A stretch of DNA of 64,000 nucleotides from CAJWPI01 sp964635015 (lineage in GTDB: Bacteria; Pseudomonadota; Gammaproteobacteria; Magnimaribacterales; Magnimaribacteraceae), in assembly GCA_964635015.1 (NCBI GenBank), contig CAZWMS010000003.1, forward strand, positions 5,222 through 69,221, in the 5' to 3' direction. The translations under genes and the position numbers were made by a program. The notes under the pieces are model-generated. The model worked only from the letters and a program-made list of their open reading frames with translations, was not told where the DNA came from and did no database searches. Numbering within the stretch: the stretch's first letter is position 1; every line of letters starts with the position of its first letter. Shown in pieces: positions 8,978 through 17,484 of this stretch.

Positions 8978-9427
8978 ATGAAACCTTCAGTCAATATCAG
9001 CCTAAGCATACTTGCGCAGGAGTTAGTTCAAAGAGTTGTACCATTTTTAAATGATGATTATGAGAGATCAAGACTTAGTTCTTGGGCGGGTTTACTTATC
9101 TTGGCTTCCTTTGATATAGAGAGGTCCCCCAATTGTTTAGAAGAACAAAATCAACTTATGAGAGATTGGTTAACAAAATTTCTGAAGAAAGTTGAAGAAG
9201 ATGGTCTTAAGAGAAAGATCAAAAGCAACTGTACATTAGATAAAATAAATACGAACCTTGAAAGCTTAGAGATTAAGAACCAGGCTTTACTATTAACGCT
9301 TGTTGAAACACAAGAATATTTTGAAGAAAAATCAGAAAAAGAAGCTTTAATTGAGTGCTGGAAACTGCTTAGAAGAATACATAATTACAGAAAGGTAAGT
9401 CATTTATTACCACTCTTAAAAGGTTAA
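8978..9427 (+). CDS. Small helical protein, possible LvaB-type partner of the kinase
   Basis: A 149-aa protein, almost wholly alpha-helical by composition, with no signal or membrane segment. The N-terminal part (LAQELVQRVVPFLNDDYERS, then a hydrophobic stretch ending in DIERS) has the same general layout as LvaB/DUF6285 proteins, which sit beside APH-like kinases and are required for their activity. The resemblance is one of layout and position and is weak in sequence. It is the last gene of the thiC-prx-P450-barrel-kinase run. If it is not an LvaB relative, it is simply hypothetical. Confidence 0.5.
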   Translation: MKPSVNISLSILAQELVQRVVPFLNDDYERSRLSSWAGLLILASFDIERSPNCLEEQNQLMRDWLTKFLKKVEEDGLKRKIKSNCTLDKINTNLESLEIKNQALLLTLVETQEYFEEKSEKEALIECWKLLRRIHNYRKVSHLLPLLKG

Positions 9428-9522
9428 AATTATATTATTAATAAATGTAACTAACTTTAAAGCAAAAAAAGATCTCACTATTTTTTAAGAGAAAAACTTA
9501 GGATCTGGGGTAGGTATTTTTA

Positions 9523-9675
9523 TTAGCAGCTGAACATAAGGACTTGGAAAGAAATCATAGATACAAAAATAAAACCAATAGCCCTGTCTCCATTTCTCTT
9601 GGCTCTAGAATTCCTTTTGAAATCTCGTGGTCCAATTCTAGATTTACGCTTTTCTTGTAGAGATGTTTCTGTCAT
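9523..9675 (-). CDS. Possible 50-aa small membrane protein
   Basis: The minus strand from ATG 9675 reads MTETSLQEKRKSRIGPRDFK, a basic RNSRAKRNGDR segment, then a hydrophobic tail AIGFIFVSMISFQVLMFSC and a TAA stop. A basic head with a single hydrophobic C-terminal helix is typical of small inner-membrane proteins. There is no clear ribosome site (only AAGAAA about 15 nt upstream) and no neighbour to support it. It may be chance. Confidence 0.25.
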   Translation of the reverse strand: MTETSLQEKRKSRIGPRDFKRNSRAKRNGDRAIGFIFVSMISFQVLMFSC

Positions 9676-9812
9676 TTTTATATATTTATTTCTTTTTGTA
9701 GATAAAAGATTAAAAATTATTATATCATTGATATTTATATATATATATAAAATATATGAATATATATTAAAAAACCCCTTATATTTTTAGAATTACTAAT
9801 GACCAAAAGTTG

Positions 9813-9818
9813 TATAAT
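9813..9818 (+). promoter_or_regulatory. -10 box of the parE promoter
   Basis: A perfect TATAAT lies 14 nt before the parE ATG, and no good -35 is present at 16-18 bp. Transcription would start near 9825, leaving a leader of about 8 nt with no Shine-Dalgarno sequence. Confidence 0.45.
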
Positions 9819-9832
9819 GATCTAAAACCTTC

Positions 9833-11719
9833 ATGGTTAAAGAATACAACGCAGAATCCATTGAAGTCCTGTCAGGATTAGAGCCTGTTCGAAAGCGTCC
9901 AGGCATGTATACAGATACTTCCAGACCAAATCACCTTGTACTTGAAGTAGTAGACAATAGTGTTGATGAAGCAATTTCCGGGTATGCTACAGAAATACTA
10001 GTTGTACTGCATAAAGATAGTTCTGTCAGTGTTTCTGATGATGGGAGAGGAATGCCTGTAGATATTCATCCTGAAGAGGGCATTCCAGGTATAGAGCTAA
10101 TTTTTAGTAGATTACATGCTGGGGCTAAATTTTCTAATGAAGATTATAAATTTTCTGGAGGATTGCATGGTGTAGGAGTTTCTGTAGTAAACGCCTTATC
10201 AAAGACCTTGAGTGCAGAGGTAAAGAGAGGGGGGAAAAAATATCATATTGCCTTCAAAGATAGTGAAAAGATTAAAGAGTTAGAGTCTATTGATTCTGTA
10301 GGTAAGAAAAATACTGGTACTAAGGTTACTTTTTTACCCGATCCAAATTATTTCGATACTCCAAAAATATCAACTTCCCATCTTATGGCAACTTTAAAAG
10401 CTAAGGCAGTCCTTTCTCCAGGATTAACCATCATTTTTAAAGATGAAAACTCTGGAGATTCAGAGACTTGGTGTTTTAAAGAAGGTTTGGCAGCTTATTT
10501 GATTGATTGTAATAAAGGGGGAGATCTTGTCCCAAATGAACCTTTTGAAGGAGAATACTTGTCAAATGAAGGAGGTTTAACTTGGGCTCTTCAGTGGGCT
10601 CAGGAGCTTGATGAACCAGTTTCTGAAAGTTATGTTAATTTAATCCCCACCCCTCAAGGAGGTACTCATGTAAATGGTCTTAAAGGAGGTCTAACTGAGG
10701 CTTTAAAAGAATTTTGCGATTTTAGGAATTTAATCCCAAGAGGAGTGAAATTGATCTCTGAAGATGTTTGGTTAAACTGTAGTTGGATACTTTCTGCCAA
10801 GGCTAAAAACCCTCAATTTACTGGGCAAACAAAGGAAAGGTTATCTTCAAAAGATTTTTCAAGTTTTGCTTCTGCTATTATTAAGGATGCCTTTAGTCTC
10901 TGGCTTAATAAGCATACAGGTGAAGGAGAAGAAATAGCTTTGCTTTCTATTGCAAATGCACAGGAAAGACAAAAAGCAAGTAAGAAGGTAAAAAGAAAAA
11001 AGATAACAGCAGGTCCTGCTCTCCCAGGAAAGCTAGCAGATTGCACGATTGATGATGTTGAGTCGGGCGAATTGTTCTTGGTTGAAGGTGAATCAGCTGG
11101 TGGTTCAGCAAAACAAGCTAGAAATAAAAGTTTTCAGGCTGTAATGCCTTTGAGAGGGAAAATTCTAAATACTTGGGAAGTTGATACAGGTGAAGTATTA
11201 GGGTCTCAAGAAGTGCATGACATTTCAGTTGCCATAGGTGTTGAACCAGGAAGTAAAGAACTTGGAAGTCTACGCTATGGGAAGATTTGTATCTTAGCCG
11301 ATGCTGATCCTGATGGCTTACATATAGCAACTTTATTGTCAGCTCTTTTTCTTAAGCATTTTAGACTTTTAGTTGAAGATGGCAGGGTTTATGTAGCAAT
11401 GCCACCTCTATATAGAATAGATCAAGGCAAAGAAGTCTATTATGTACAAGATGATAAAGAGCGAGACAAACTTATCGAGAAACTAAAAAAATCTAACAAG
11501 AGAGCAAAAATAGATATACAGAGATTTAAGGGGCTAGGAGAGATGAATGCCTCTCAATTAAGAGAGTCTACAATGCAACCCAATTCAAGAAGGTTGGTAA
11601 AACTAACGGTCAAGTCTGGAGATAAATCTTCTGTAGTTCTTGATATGTTGCTTTCCAAGAAAAAATCTCATGAAAGAAAAATATGGCTAGAAGATAAAGG
11701 AAATTTAGCTAATGTCTAA
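9833..11719 (+). CDS. parE: DNA topoisomerase IV subunit B
   Basis: ATPase subunit of topoisomerase IV, which unlinks daughter chromosomes. The N-terminus (YNAESIEVLSGLEPVRKRPG) matches ParE rather than GyrB. The GHKL ATP site is seen as DNSVDEA, SDDGRGMP and GGLHGVGVSVVNALS. The TOPRIM region has VEGESAGGSAKQ and ADADPDGLH, and PLYRID leads to the C-terminal FKGLGEMN. At 628 aa it has the short form of ParE. The start codon has no ribosome site, and the 3' end overlaps parC by 8 bp. Confidence 0.97.
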   Translation: MVKEYNAESIEVLSGLEPVRKRPGMYTDTSRPNHLVLEVVDNSVDEAISGYATEILVVLHKDSSVSVSDDGRGMPVDIHPEEGIPGIELIFSRLHAGAKFSNEDYKFSGGLHGVGVSVVNALSKTLSAEVKRGGKKYHIAFKDSEKIKELESIDSVGKKNTGTKVTFLPDPNYFDTPKISTSHLMATLKAKAVLSPGLTIIFKDENSGDSETWCFKEGLAAYLIDCNKGGDLVPNEPFEGEYLSNEGGLTWALQWAQELDEPVSESYVNLIPTPQGGTHVNGLKGGLTEALKEFCDFRNLIPRGVKLISEDVWLNCSWILSAKAKNPQFTGQTKERLSSKDFSSFASAIIKDAFSLWLNKHTGEGEEIALLSIANAQERQKASKKVKRKKITAGPALPGKLADCTIDDVESGELFLVEGESAGGSAKQARNKSFQAVMPLRGKILNTWEVDTGEVLGSQEVHDISVAIGVEPGSKELGSLRYGKICILADADPDGLHIATLLSALFLKHFRLLVEDGRVYVAMPPLYRIDQGKEVYYVQDDKERDKLIEKLKKSNKRAKIDIQRFKGLGEMNASQLRESTMQPNSRRLVKLTVKSGDKSSVVLDMLLSKKKSHERKIWLEDKGNLANV

Positions 11720-13976
11720 AGAAACTGAACAATTGCCATTAAAAAAGTTTACTGAACAAGCTTACTTGGATTACTCAATGTATGTAATCCTTGATAGAGC
11801 ATTACCCAGCATAGGAGATGGCTTAAAACCCGTTCAAAGAAGAATCACCTATGCCATGTCAGAACTGGGATTGAGTGCGGCTGCAAAGTATAAGAAAAGT
11901 GTAAGAACTGTGGGTAATGTCATTGGCCAGTTTCATCCACATGGAGACTCAGCTGTTTATGAAGCTATGGTACTTTTATCTCAATCTTTTAGTACTCGTT
12001 ATCCTCTTATTGATCCTCAAGGGAACTGGGGATCTATTGATGATCCTAAATCATTTGCTGCAATGAGGTACACTGAATGTAGGTTATCAAAATATTCACA
12101 AATTCTGTTACAAGAACTTGGTCAAGGAACGGTTGACTGGGTTAGTAATTTTGATGGTACCTTACTTGAACCTCAGATGTTGCCAGCTAAACTCCCCAAC
12201 TTGCTTTTAAATGGATCTATGGGTATTGCAATAGGTATGGCAACTGATATACCTCCTCATAATCTAAAAGAGGTAGTTAAGGCTTGCATCAAATTATTAG
12301 ACCAACCTAAATCTACTGTAGAAGAAATCTGCTCAATAATCTTGGGACCAGATTATCCAACAGGAGCGGAAATCACCACCCTAAGAGAAGAGATGTTAAA
12401 TATTTATAAAACTGGAAAAGGGTCAATAAGAATGCGATCTACATATGATATACAGAAAGGTGAAATAGTTATTAATTCACTTCCATACCACACACCTAGC
12501 TCTAAAATCCTAGAGCAGATTGCAGCGCAAATGGAAGCAAAAAAGCTACCTATGTTGGTAGACATACGTGATGAAGGTGATGAAGAAAACCCCACTCGAA
12601 TTGTACTGGTTCCTAAATCTAACAGGGTGGATAAAGAGGCTCTTATTAACCACCTTTTTGCAACAACAGACTTACAAAAGAACCTCAGAGTTAATATGAA
12701 TGTTATTGGTCTAAACGGAAAGCCACAAGTAATGGACATTAGAACTCTACTAAAGGATTGGTTGAAGTTTAGATCTCAAACAGTTACTAGAAGGCTTGTA
12801 CACAGGCTGGATTGGGTAATGGATAGATTGCATATATTGGATGGCCTGATGGTTGTTTATCTTAATTTGGATGCTGTTATAAAGATAATTAGAAGTGAAG
12901 AAGATCCAAGAAAATCATTACAAAAGAAATTTAAACTCAGTCTAATACAAGTAGATGCCATACTTGAAATACGCTTGAAACAGCTAGCTAAGCTTGAAGA
13001 AGAAAAGATTAAACTAGAGCAGGAAGAGCTAGAAACAGAGAGGAAAGATTTAGAGAAAATTTTGAAGTCAAAAACTCGCTTAAAAACCCTTATAAAAAGA
13101 GAGCTAAAGGCTGATTCAGAAATTCATGGAGACGAAAGAAAGAGTAGAATAATTGAAAGATCTGAAGCCACAGCATTTGATGAATCTGCATTAATCTCCT
13201 CTGACCCTGTTACTATTATTCTTTCAAAATTAGGTTGGATCAGAGCAGCTAAGGGATATGACGTCGATGTAGAAAATATGAATTACCGCGAGGGGGACGG
13301 ATACCTAACTAGTTCAAAAGGGAGAAATAATCAAAATGCAGTCTTTTTTGATTCTAAAGGAAGAGCCTATACCCTACCTTGTCATTCTCTTCCTTCAGCT
13401 AGAAGTCAAGGAGAACCTCTGACAGGAAGGTTAAATGTTGAATCAGGGGAGACTTTTTTAGGAGTAGCTTCTGGAAGTAAAGAGGACAAAATTGTTTTGG
13501 CTACAGACGCTGGCTATGGATTTATAGCTAAATTAGGAGACTTAGAAACAAAAAATAAATCTGGCAAAGGAGTGTTAAAATTGCCAGATGGTGGCAAAGT
13601 TTTATTTCCTCAAAGAATCAAGACAAACAAAGACAGAATTGTTGCTATAAGCAATGAAGGTAGAATGCTAGTTTTCAGCATTTCAGAGCTTCCTGAGCTT
13701 TCTAAAGGAAGGGGGAACAAGATACTTGGTATACCAAAGGAAAGATATATATCGGGACATGAAAAATTAAACTCTATAGCAGTTATTAGTGAAGGAAATG
13801 ACCTTAAATTAATAAACGGGAAAAGACACTTTACTGTTAAGGAAAAAGATATAAGTAATTTTGAAGGATCTAGAGGCAGGAGGGGAAGTTTATTACCAAA
13901 AGTTTTCAGGAAAATTGACTCTGTTGAAGTATTAGACTTGAAAGAAAACAGAGGAGCCTCTTTAGACGAGGAGTAA
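11712..13976 (+). CDS. parC: DNA topoisomerase IV subunit A
   Basis: DNA-cleaving subunit of topoisomerase IV. The winged-helix active site has AAMRYTECRLSKY with the catalytic Tyr, and the quinolone region HPHGDSAVYEAM keeps the wild-type Ser. A coiled arm lies at about residues 390-470 (EEEKIKLEQEELETERK). The C-terminal part is a beta-pinwheel with repeated GY/GR blades (DAGYGFIAK, NEGRMLVFS). The 754 aa compare with about 752 in E. coli. Overlap with parE implies translational coupling for 1:1 subunit supply. Confidence 0.97.
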   Translation: MSKETEQLPLKKFTEQAYLDYSMYVILDRALPSIGDGLKPVQRRITYAMSELGLSAAAKYKKSVRTVGNVIGQFHPHGDSAVYEAMVLLSQSFSTRYPLIDPQGNWGSIDDPKSFAAMRYTECRLSKYSQILLQELGQGTVDWVSNFDGTLLEPQMLPAKLPNLLLNGSMGIAIGMATDIPPHNLKEVVKACIKLLDQPKSTVEEICSIILGPDYPTGAEITTLREEMLNIYKTGKGSIRMRSTYDIQKGEIVINSLPYHTPSSKILEQIAAQMEAKKLPMLVDIRDEGDEENPTRIVLVPKSNRVDKEALINHLFATTDLQKNLRVNMNVIGLNGKPQVMDIRTLLKDWLKFRSQTVTRRLVHRLDWVMDRLHILDGLMVVYLNLDAVIKIIRSEEDPRKSLQKKFKLSLIQVDAILEIRLKQLAKLEEEKIKLEQEELETERKDLEKILKSKTRLKTLIKRELKADSEIHGDERKSRIIERSEATAFDESALISSDPVTIILSKLGWIRAAKGYDVDVENMNYREGDGYLTSSKGRNNQNAVFFDSKGRAYTLPCHSLPSARSQGEPLTGRLNVESGETFLGVASGSKEDKIVLATDAGYGFIAKLGDLETKNKSGKGVLKLPDGGKVLFPQRIKTNKDRIVAISNEGRMLVFSISELPELSKGRGNKILGIPKERYISGHEKLNSIAVISEGNDLKLINGKRHFTVKEKDISNFEGSRGRRGSLLPKVFRKIDSVEVLDLKENRGASLDEE

Positions 13977-13983
13977 GAAAAGA

Positions 13984-14901
13984 ATGATGGAGTATTTAAT
14001 TTTATCTTCTTTACTAGTTCTCATTATTCTTTTTTCTACTCTAATTTTTCTTATATTAAGTCAAAGAAGAAAAAAAGAAGAGGGTTCAATCAAGGGTTTA
14101 CTTGAGGATTATGAAAAAACTCAATTACAACAAGGGGAGTCTTTAAAGCGCCAAGAAGATTCCCTTACCAGACTTACTACTGAGATTCATTCTTTTCAAG
14201 AACCTCTAAGTAAGCTAAGGAGCTACCTTTCAGGAGGAACTAAGGCTGGTCAATTCGGAGAGTGGTCTTTAGAAGCGATAATTGGAGATATTTTTCCAGA
14301 AAATTTGTTTATTAAGAATGCAGAAATAGTTTCAGGTTCGGGAGAAAGAGTAGAATTTGCGATAAAACTCCCTGAGAAATTGTTGATGCCCATAGATGCT
14401 AAGTTTTCTTCAGGACTTTATGATAATTATTTAGAAGCTTCAAAAAGTGGAGATAAAGTAAGGGTCGACAAAATTAAAAATGAAATGAAAAGAAGTGCAC
14501 TTAAAAATGCTAAAGATATAAGTGAAAAGTACATACAAACAGGAAAAACGACAGATTTAGCTGTGATGTTCATTCCCAGTGAAAGCATTCAACAATTAAT
14601 AGACTCACTGGAAATTAGAGAACAACTATTTAGAGATTTTAGAGTTCTTATGCTTGGTCCTAATTCTTTAGCAGCTTATCTGATTAGTTTACACATGGGG
14701 TTTAGAAATATAGCTCTTAATGATAGAGCTAAAGAGATAATAATAGAGTTCGGCAAATTAAAAAAAGAGTTTGAAAATTTTAGCAATTCAACTGAAGAGC
14801 TAAGGAAAAAAGCTGAAGCGATGATTAAGGCAATAGACAAGCATGAGACTAGAGAAAGACGAATGTCCAGATCTATAGATCGAATAGACTCTTTAGAGTA
14901 A
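13984..14901 (+). CDS. rmuC: RmuC-family DNA recombination protein (short form)
   Basis: One N-terminal membrane helix (residues 3-27) is followed by a coiled region (30-80) and the RmuC core, with KAGQFGEWSLEAIIGDIFPE, MPIDAKFSSGLYDNY and FIPSESIQQLID. RmuC limits inversion at short inverted repeats and is thought to be a membrane-tethered nuclease-fold protein. At 305 aa it is much shorter than the E. coli form (about 475 aa), with a reduced coiled coil. It follows parC by 7 bp, so cotranscription with topoisomerase IV is likely. Two consecutive ATGs (13984, 13987) are possible starts. Confidence 0.88.
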   Translation: MMEYLILSSLLVLIILFSTLIFLILSQRRKKEEGSIKGLLEDYEKTQLQQGESLKRQEDSLTRLTTEIHSFQEPLSKLRSYLSGGTKAGQFGEWSLEAIIGDIFPENLFIKNAEIVSGSGERVEFAIKLPEKLLMPIDAKFSSGLYDNYLEASKSGDKVRVDKIKNEMKRSALKNAKDISEKYIQTGKTTDLAVMFIPSESIQQLIDSLEIREQLFRDFRVLMLGPNSLAAYLISLHMGFRNIALNDRAKEIIIEFGKLKKEFENFSNSTEELRKKAEAMIKAIDKHETRERRMSRSIDRIDSLE

Positions 14902-14949
14902 TCAAACTCCCCCATTAAATGGTTAAGATAAAAGATATTGTGGTATTAA

Positions 14950-16164
14950 TTAATCTTTAAATTTTCCCAGAGCTTTTTCTAACCTTTTTAAAGCCTCTTT
15001 TATTTCTTCATCTGTAATATTTAGTGCAGGAGCCATTCTTAGGGTGGAGTTACCTGCCGAAACTGCAATCAACCCTTCTTCATAACAAAGTTCTATCAAA
15101 GTCTTGACTTGTTCTGCCTTTCTTAAATCACACCCTATCCATAAACCAGAAGATCTTATATCTTTGAATGATCCATACTTTAGCGACATTTTTTTTAGTC
15201 CATTAACTAATTTTTTTTCTTTCTTGATTACTTCCCTTAATAGTTTTGGAGCTTTAACTATTTTTATTACTTTATTAGCAACTGCACAGACTAATGGGTT
15301 TCCCCCAAAAGTACTTCCATGACTCCCAGGTTCTAACACTCCAGAAAACTTATTACTTACTAATGTGGCACCTATGGGGAGTCCTCCAGCAAGACCCTTG
15401 GCACTAGTTAGGATATCTGGTTTTATTCCATATTTCATATAAGCATAAAGATTCCCTGTTCTACCAACACCACTTTGAACCTCATCAAATATGAGTATTA
15501 CTTCTTTTTTATTACATATTTCTCTTAAACCTTGTAAAAAAGATTTGCTAGCAGGATGAATTCCTGATTCTCCCTGTATAGGTTCGACTATAATTGCTGC
15601 TGTTTTATCGGATATAACTTTCTTAACAGACTTTAGATCGTTGAATTTGGCCTGTAAGATTAATTCTGGTAGTGGACCAAAACCTTCTTTAAAAGTATCT
15701 GAGCCCCCCAAAGCTATGTTTAGCAAGGATCTTCCATGAAAAGAATTACTAAAGCTAAGTATTTCAGTTTTGTTAATATTATTATTATAGAAAAAACGTC
15801 TAGCTATTTTTATAGCTGTCTCATTCGCTTCTGACCCTGAATTGCTGAAAAAGACTTTGTTAGCAAAAGTTAAATCAGTAAGATTTTTTGCAAGTTTAAT
15901 TGCTGGTTCACTTATAAAGAAATTGCTTGTGTGCCATATTCTTTTGCCTTGAGAATGTAAAACTGAAAGTAAATCAGGATTAGAATGTCCAAGGCAATTA
16001 ACAGCTATTCCCCCTCCTAAATCTATGTAGTTTTTATCATTTTGATCCCACACTTGAGATCCTTGGGCTTTTTTAATAACAAAGTCTGCTGGAGCATAAG
16101 TCGGAAGGATTACCCTTTCATAGTCCCTTTTTAGTGGTTCATTTTGTTCGTTAATTCTACTCAT
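14950..16164 (-). CDS. argD: Acetylornithine/succinyldiaminopimelate aminotransferase
   Basis: Class III PLP aminotransferase. GSEANETAIKIAR near residue 108 binds cofactor phosphate, FDEVQSGVGRTG gives the Asp that pairs with the PLP nitrogen, and the Lys in TSAKGLAGGLPIG forms the Schiff base. SHGSTFGGNPLVCAVA is an ArgD signature. It transaminates N-acetylornithine (arginine synthesis) and often succinyl-diaminopimelate (lysine/peptidoglycan). At 404 aa it is full length. The start at 16164 has no clear ribosome site. It stands alone, 143 bp from the acyl-CoA dehydrogenase stop. Another acylornithine transaminase specificity is possible. Confidence 0.9.
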   Translation of the reverse strand: MSRINEQNEPLKRDYERVILPTYAPADFVIKKAQGSQVWDQNDKNYIDLGGGIAVNCLGHSNPDLLSVLHSQGKRIWHTSNFFISEPAIKLAKNLTDLTFANKVFFSNSGSEANETAIKIARRFFYNNNINKTEILSFSNSFHGRSLLNIALGGSDTFKEGFGPLPELILQAKFNDLKSVKKVISDKTAAIIVEPIQGESGIHPASKSFLQGLREICNKKEVILIFDEVQSGVGRTGNLYAYMKYGIKPDILTSAKGLAGGLPIGATLVSNKFSGVLEPGSHGSTFGGNPLVCAVANKVIKIVKAPKLLREVIKKEKKLVNGLKKMSLKYGSFKDIRSSGLWIGCDLRKAEQVKTLIELCYEEGLIAVSAGNSTLRMAPALNITDEEIKEALKRLEKALGKFKD

Positions 16165-16274
16165 CTGGATAATTCTCTTTCGAAGGCGAGGTATTGTATG
16201 TACTATTTCTTTATGTTCAAAATAGAAAATAACTTAGAAGATCAATATTTTAGAATTTCTTTAAGTCCCTACAT

Positions 16275-16291
16275 ATATCTATTATAGATAT
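16275..16291. promoter_or_regulatory. 17-bp palindrome upstream of argD
   Basis: ATATCTAT-T-ATAGATAT has 8-bp arms and a one-base centre, about 110 bp before the argD start and 16 bp past the acyl-CoA dehydrogenase stop. It is AT-rich, so chance is a real possibility, and it does not match the ArgR box. Confidence 0.2.
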
Positions 16292-16307
16292 CAACATACA
16301 GGTAATA

Positions 16308-17471
16308 TTATTTTCTTTGATTAAACCTTCTACCTACCATCGCTGAAGCAATATTAATCTTTTGTATATCAATAGTGCCCCCAGCTATACCCCATCCCCA
16401 AGCATCCCTTAATCTTCTTTCCATGTGATATTCCTTATTAAAACCATATCCACCCATTAATTGGACAGCTGTACCAGTTACCTCACGAGCCATTTCATTT
16501 GAGAAGCACTTTCCTACACTTGATTCAAAGATACTCGGTAAGCCTTCGGCTGCGTTGTGGGCAGCTCTGTAAATTAATAATCTAGCTGCCTCAGTTCTCA
16601 TAGCCATTTCAGCTAGTTTAATTTGGACAGCTTGGAATTCCACTATGGGTTTCCCAAACTGTTCTCTTTCTTGAACGTATTGAAGAACTTCTTCCAGTGC
16701 ACCTGAAGCTTGACCTAAAGACATAGTGGCGTTTCCACATCTCTCCAGATCAAAGGCTTCCATTAATTTCTTGAACCCTCCATTTGCATCGACAACTATA
16801 TTTTCTTTAGGTACTTCAACATCGTCAAAGAAGATATCTGCAGACGGAATACCGTTCCAACCCATCAGTTGCTCTGGTTCTCCAAAGCTAACTCCAGGAG
16901 TCTCTTTTTCTACATATACTGCGCCTATTCCTTTGGCTCCAGGCTGATCAGACATTCTACAATAAACTATATAACCTCCAGCATGTCCTGCTCCTGAACA
17001 CCATCTCTTTGTTCCATTCACCACTACTCTGTCGTTTCTAATTTCTGCTTTGGTAGTTAAATCTGTTAAAGCAGATCCGGCATTCGGTTCAGACATAGAT
17101 ACAGCAACAAAGAGATTTCCCTTGCAAACTTCAGGAATAATTTTTTCTTTTAATTTTTCGTTTGCAAAATGTTCCACTGCTTTAATTGGTCCTACGTTAC
17201 TTTCAAAGATAGGCCAGGCAACGGCAGATGATACTTTAGCAAATTCTTCTAGAACTAATAAAGCATCAATATTGGAAAGACCTAAGCCTCCATAGTTAGA
17301 ATCTATATTTATACCAAGAAAACCCATTTCAGCGTACTTTTTCATCCACTTACCTGGAAGAGGGGTCTTATTTTTTTCCATTTCTATTGCAACAGGAGTC
17401 ATTTCTTTTTGAGAAAAATCTCTAGCAACTTTCTGTAGCTCATGCTGTTCTGATGTTAGTGTAAAATCCAT
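16308..17471 (-). CDS. Acyl-CoA dehydrogenase
   Basis: FAD enzyme that makes a trans-2-enoyl-CoA. The helical N-terminal domain, the FAD/substrate motif VSMSEPNAGSALTDLTT (about 123-140), NGTKRWCSGAGHAG, and the C-terminal helical domain with REQFGKPIVEFQAVQ and LMGGYGFNKEY are all present. The MCAD-type catalytic Glu (YEGT) is replaced by AGGT in IAGGTIDIQK. Glu243 in FDLERCG occupies the helix-G position used by isovaleryl-CoA dehydrogenase, so that residue is the likely base. It follows the CoA-transferase by 13 bp on the same strand, so substrate activation and oxidation are probably coupled. The acyl substrate is unknown. Confidence 0.93.
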   Translation of the reverse strand: MDFTLTSEQHELQKVARDFSQKEMTPVAIEMEKNKTPLPGKWMKKYAEMGFLGINIDSNYGGLGLSNIDALLVLEEFAKVSSAVAWPIFESNVGPIKAVEHFANEKLKEKIIPEVCKGNLFVAVSMSEPNAGSALTDLTTKAEIRNDRVVVNGTKRWCSGAGHAGGYIVYCRMSDQPGAKGIGAVYVEKETPGVSFGEPEQLMGWNGIPSADIFFDDVEVPKENIVVDANGGFKKLMEAFDLERCGNATMSLGQASGALEEVLQYVQEREQFGKPIVEFQAVQIKLAEMAMRTEAARLLIYRAAHNAAEGLPSIFESSVGKCFSNEMAREVTGTAVQLMGGYGFNKEYHMERRLRDAWGWGIAGGTIDIQKINIASAMVGRRFNQRK

Positions 17472-17484
17472 AATTTCTCCTTTT

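Larger units (their letters stand above)
9428..9832. other. 405-bp AT-rich intergenic region before parE
   Basis: This is the only gap above 300 bp. It contains no convincing terminator hairpin after 9427, a possible 50-aa minus-strand reading frame (9523-9675), a TA-repeat tract around 9725-9775 (runs of ATATAT), and the parE promoter near 9813. The TA tract could bend or melt easily. No structured RNA was recognised. Confidence 0.6.

Noticed and set aside
9599..9790. 63-aa plus-strand reading frame before parE
   Set aside because: It starts at TTG with no ribosome site and runs through the TA tract, giving a low-complexity Ile/Tyr/Lys tail.
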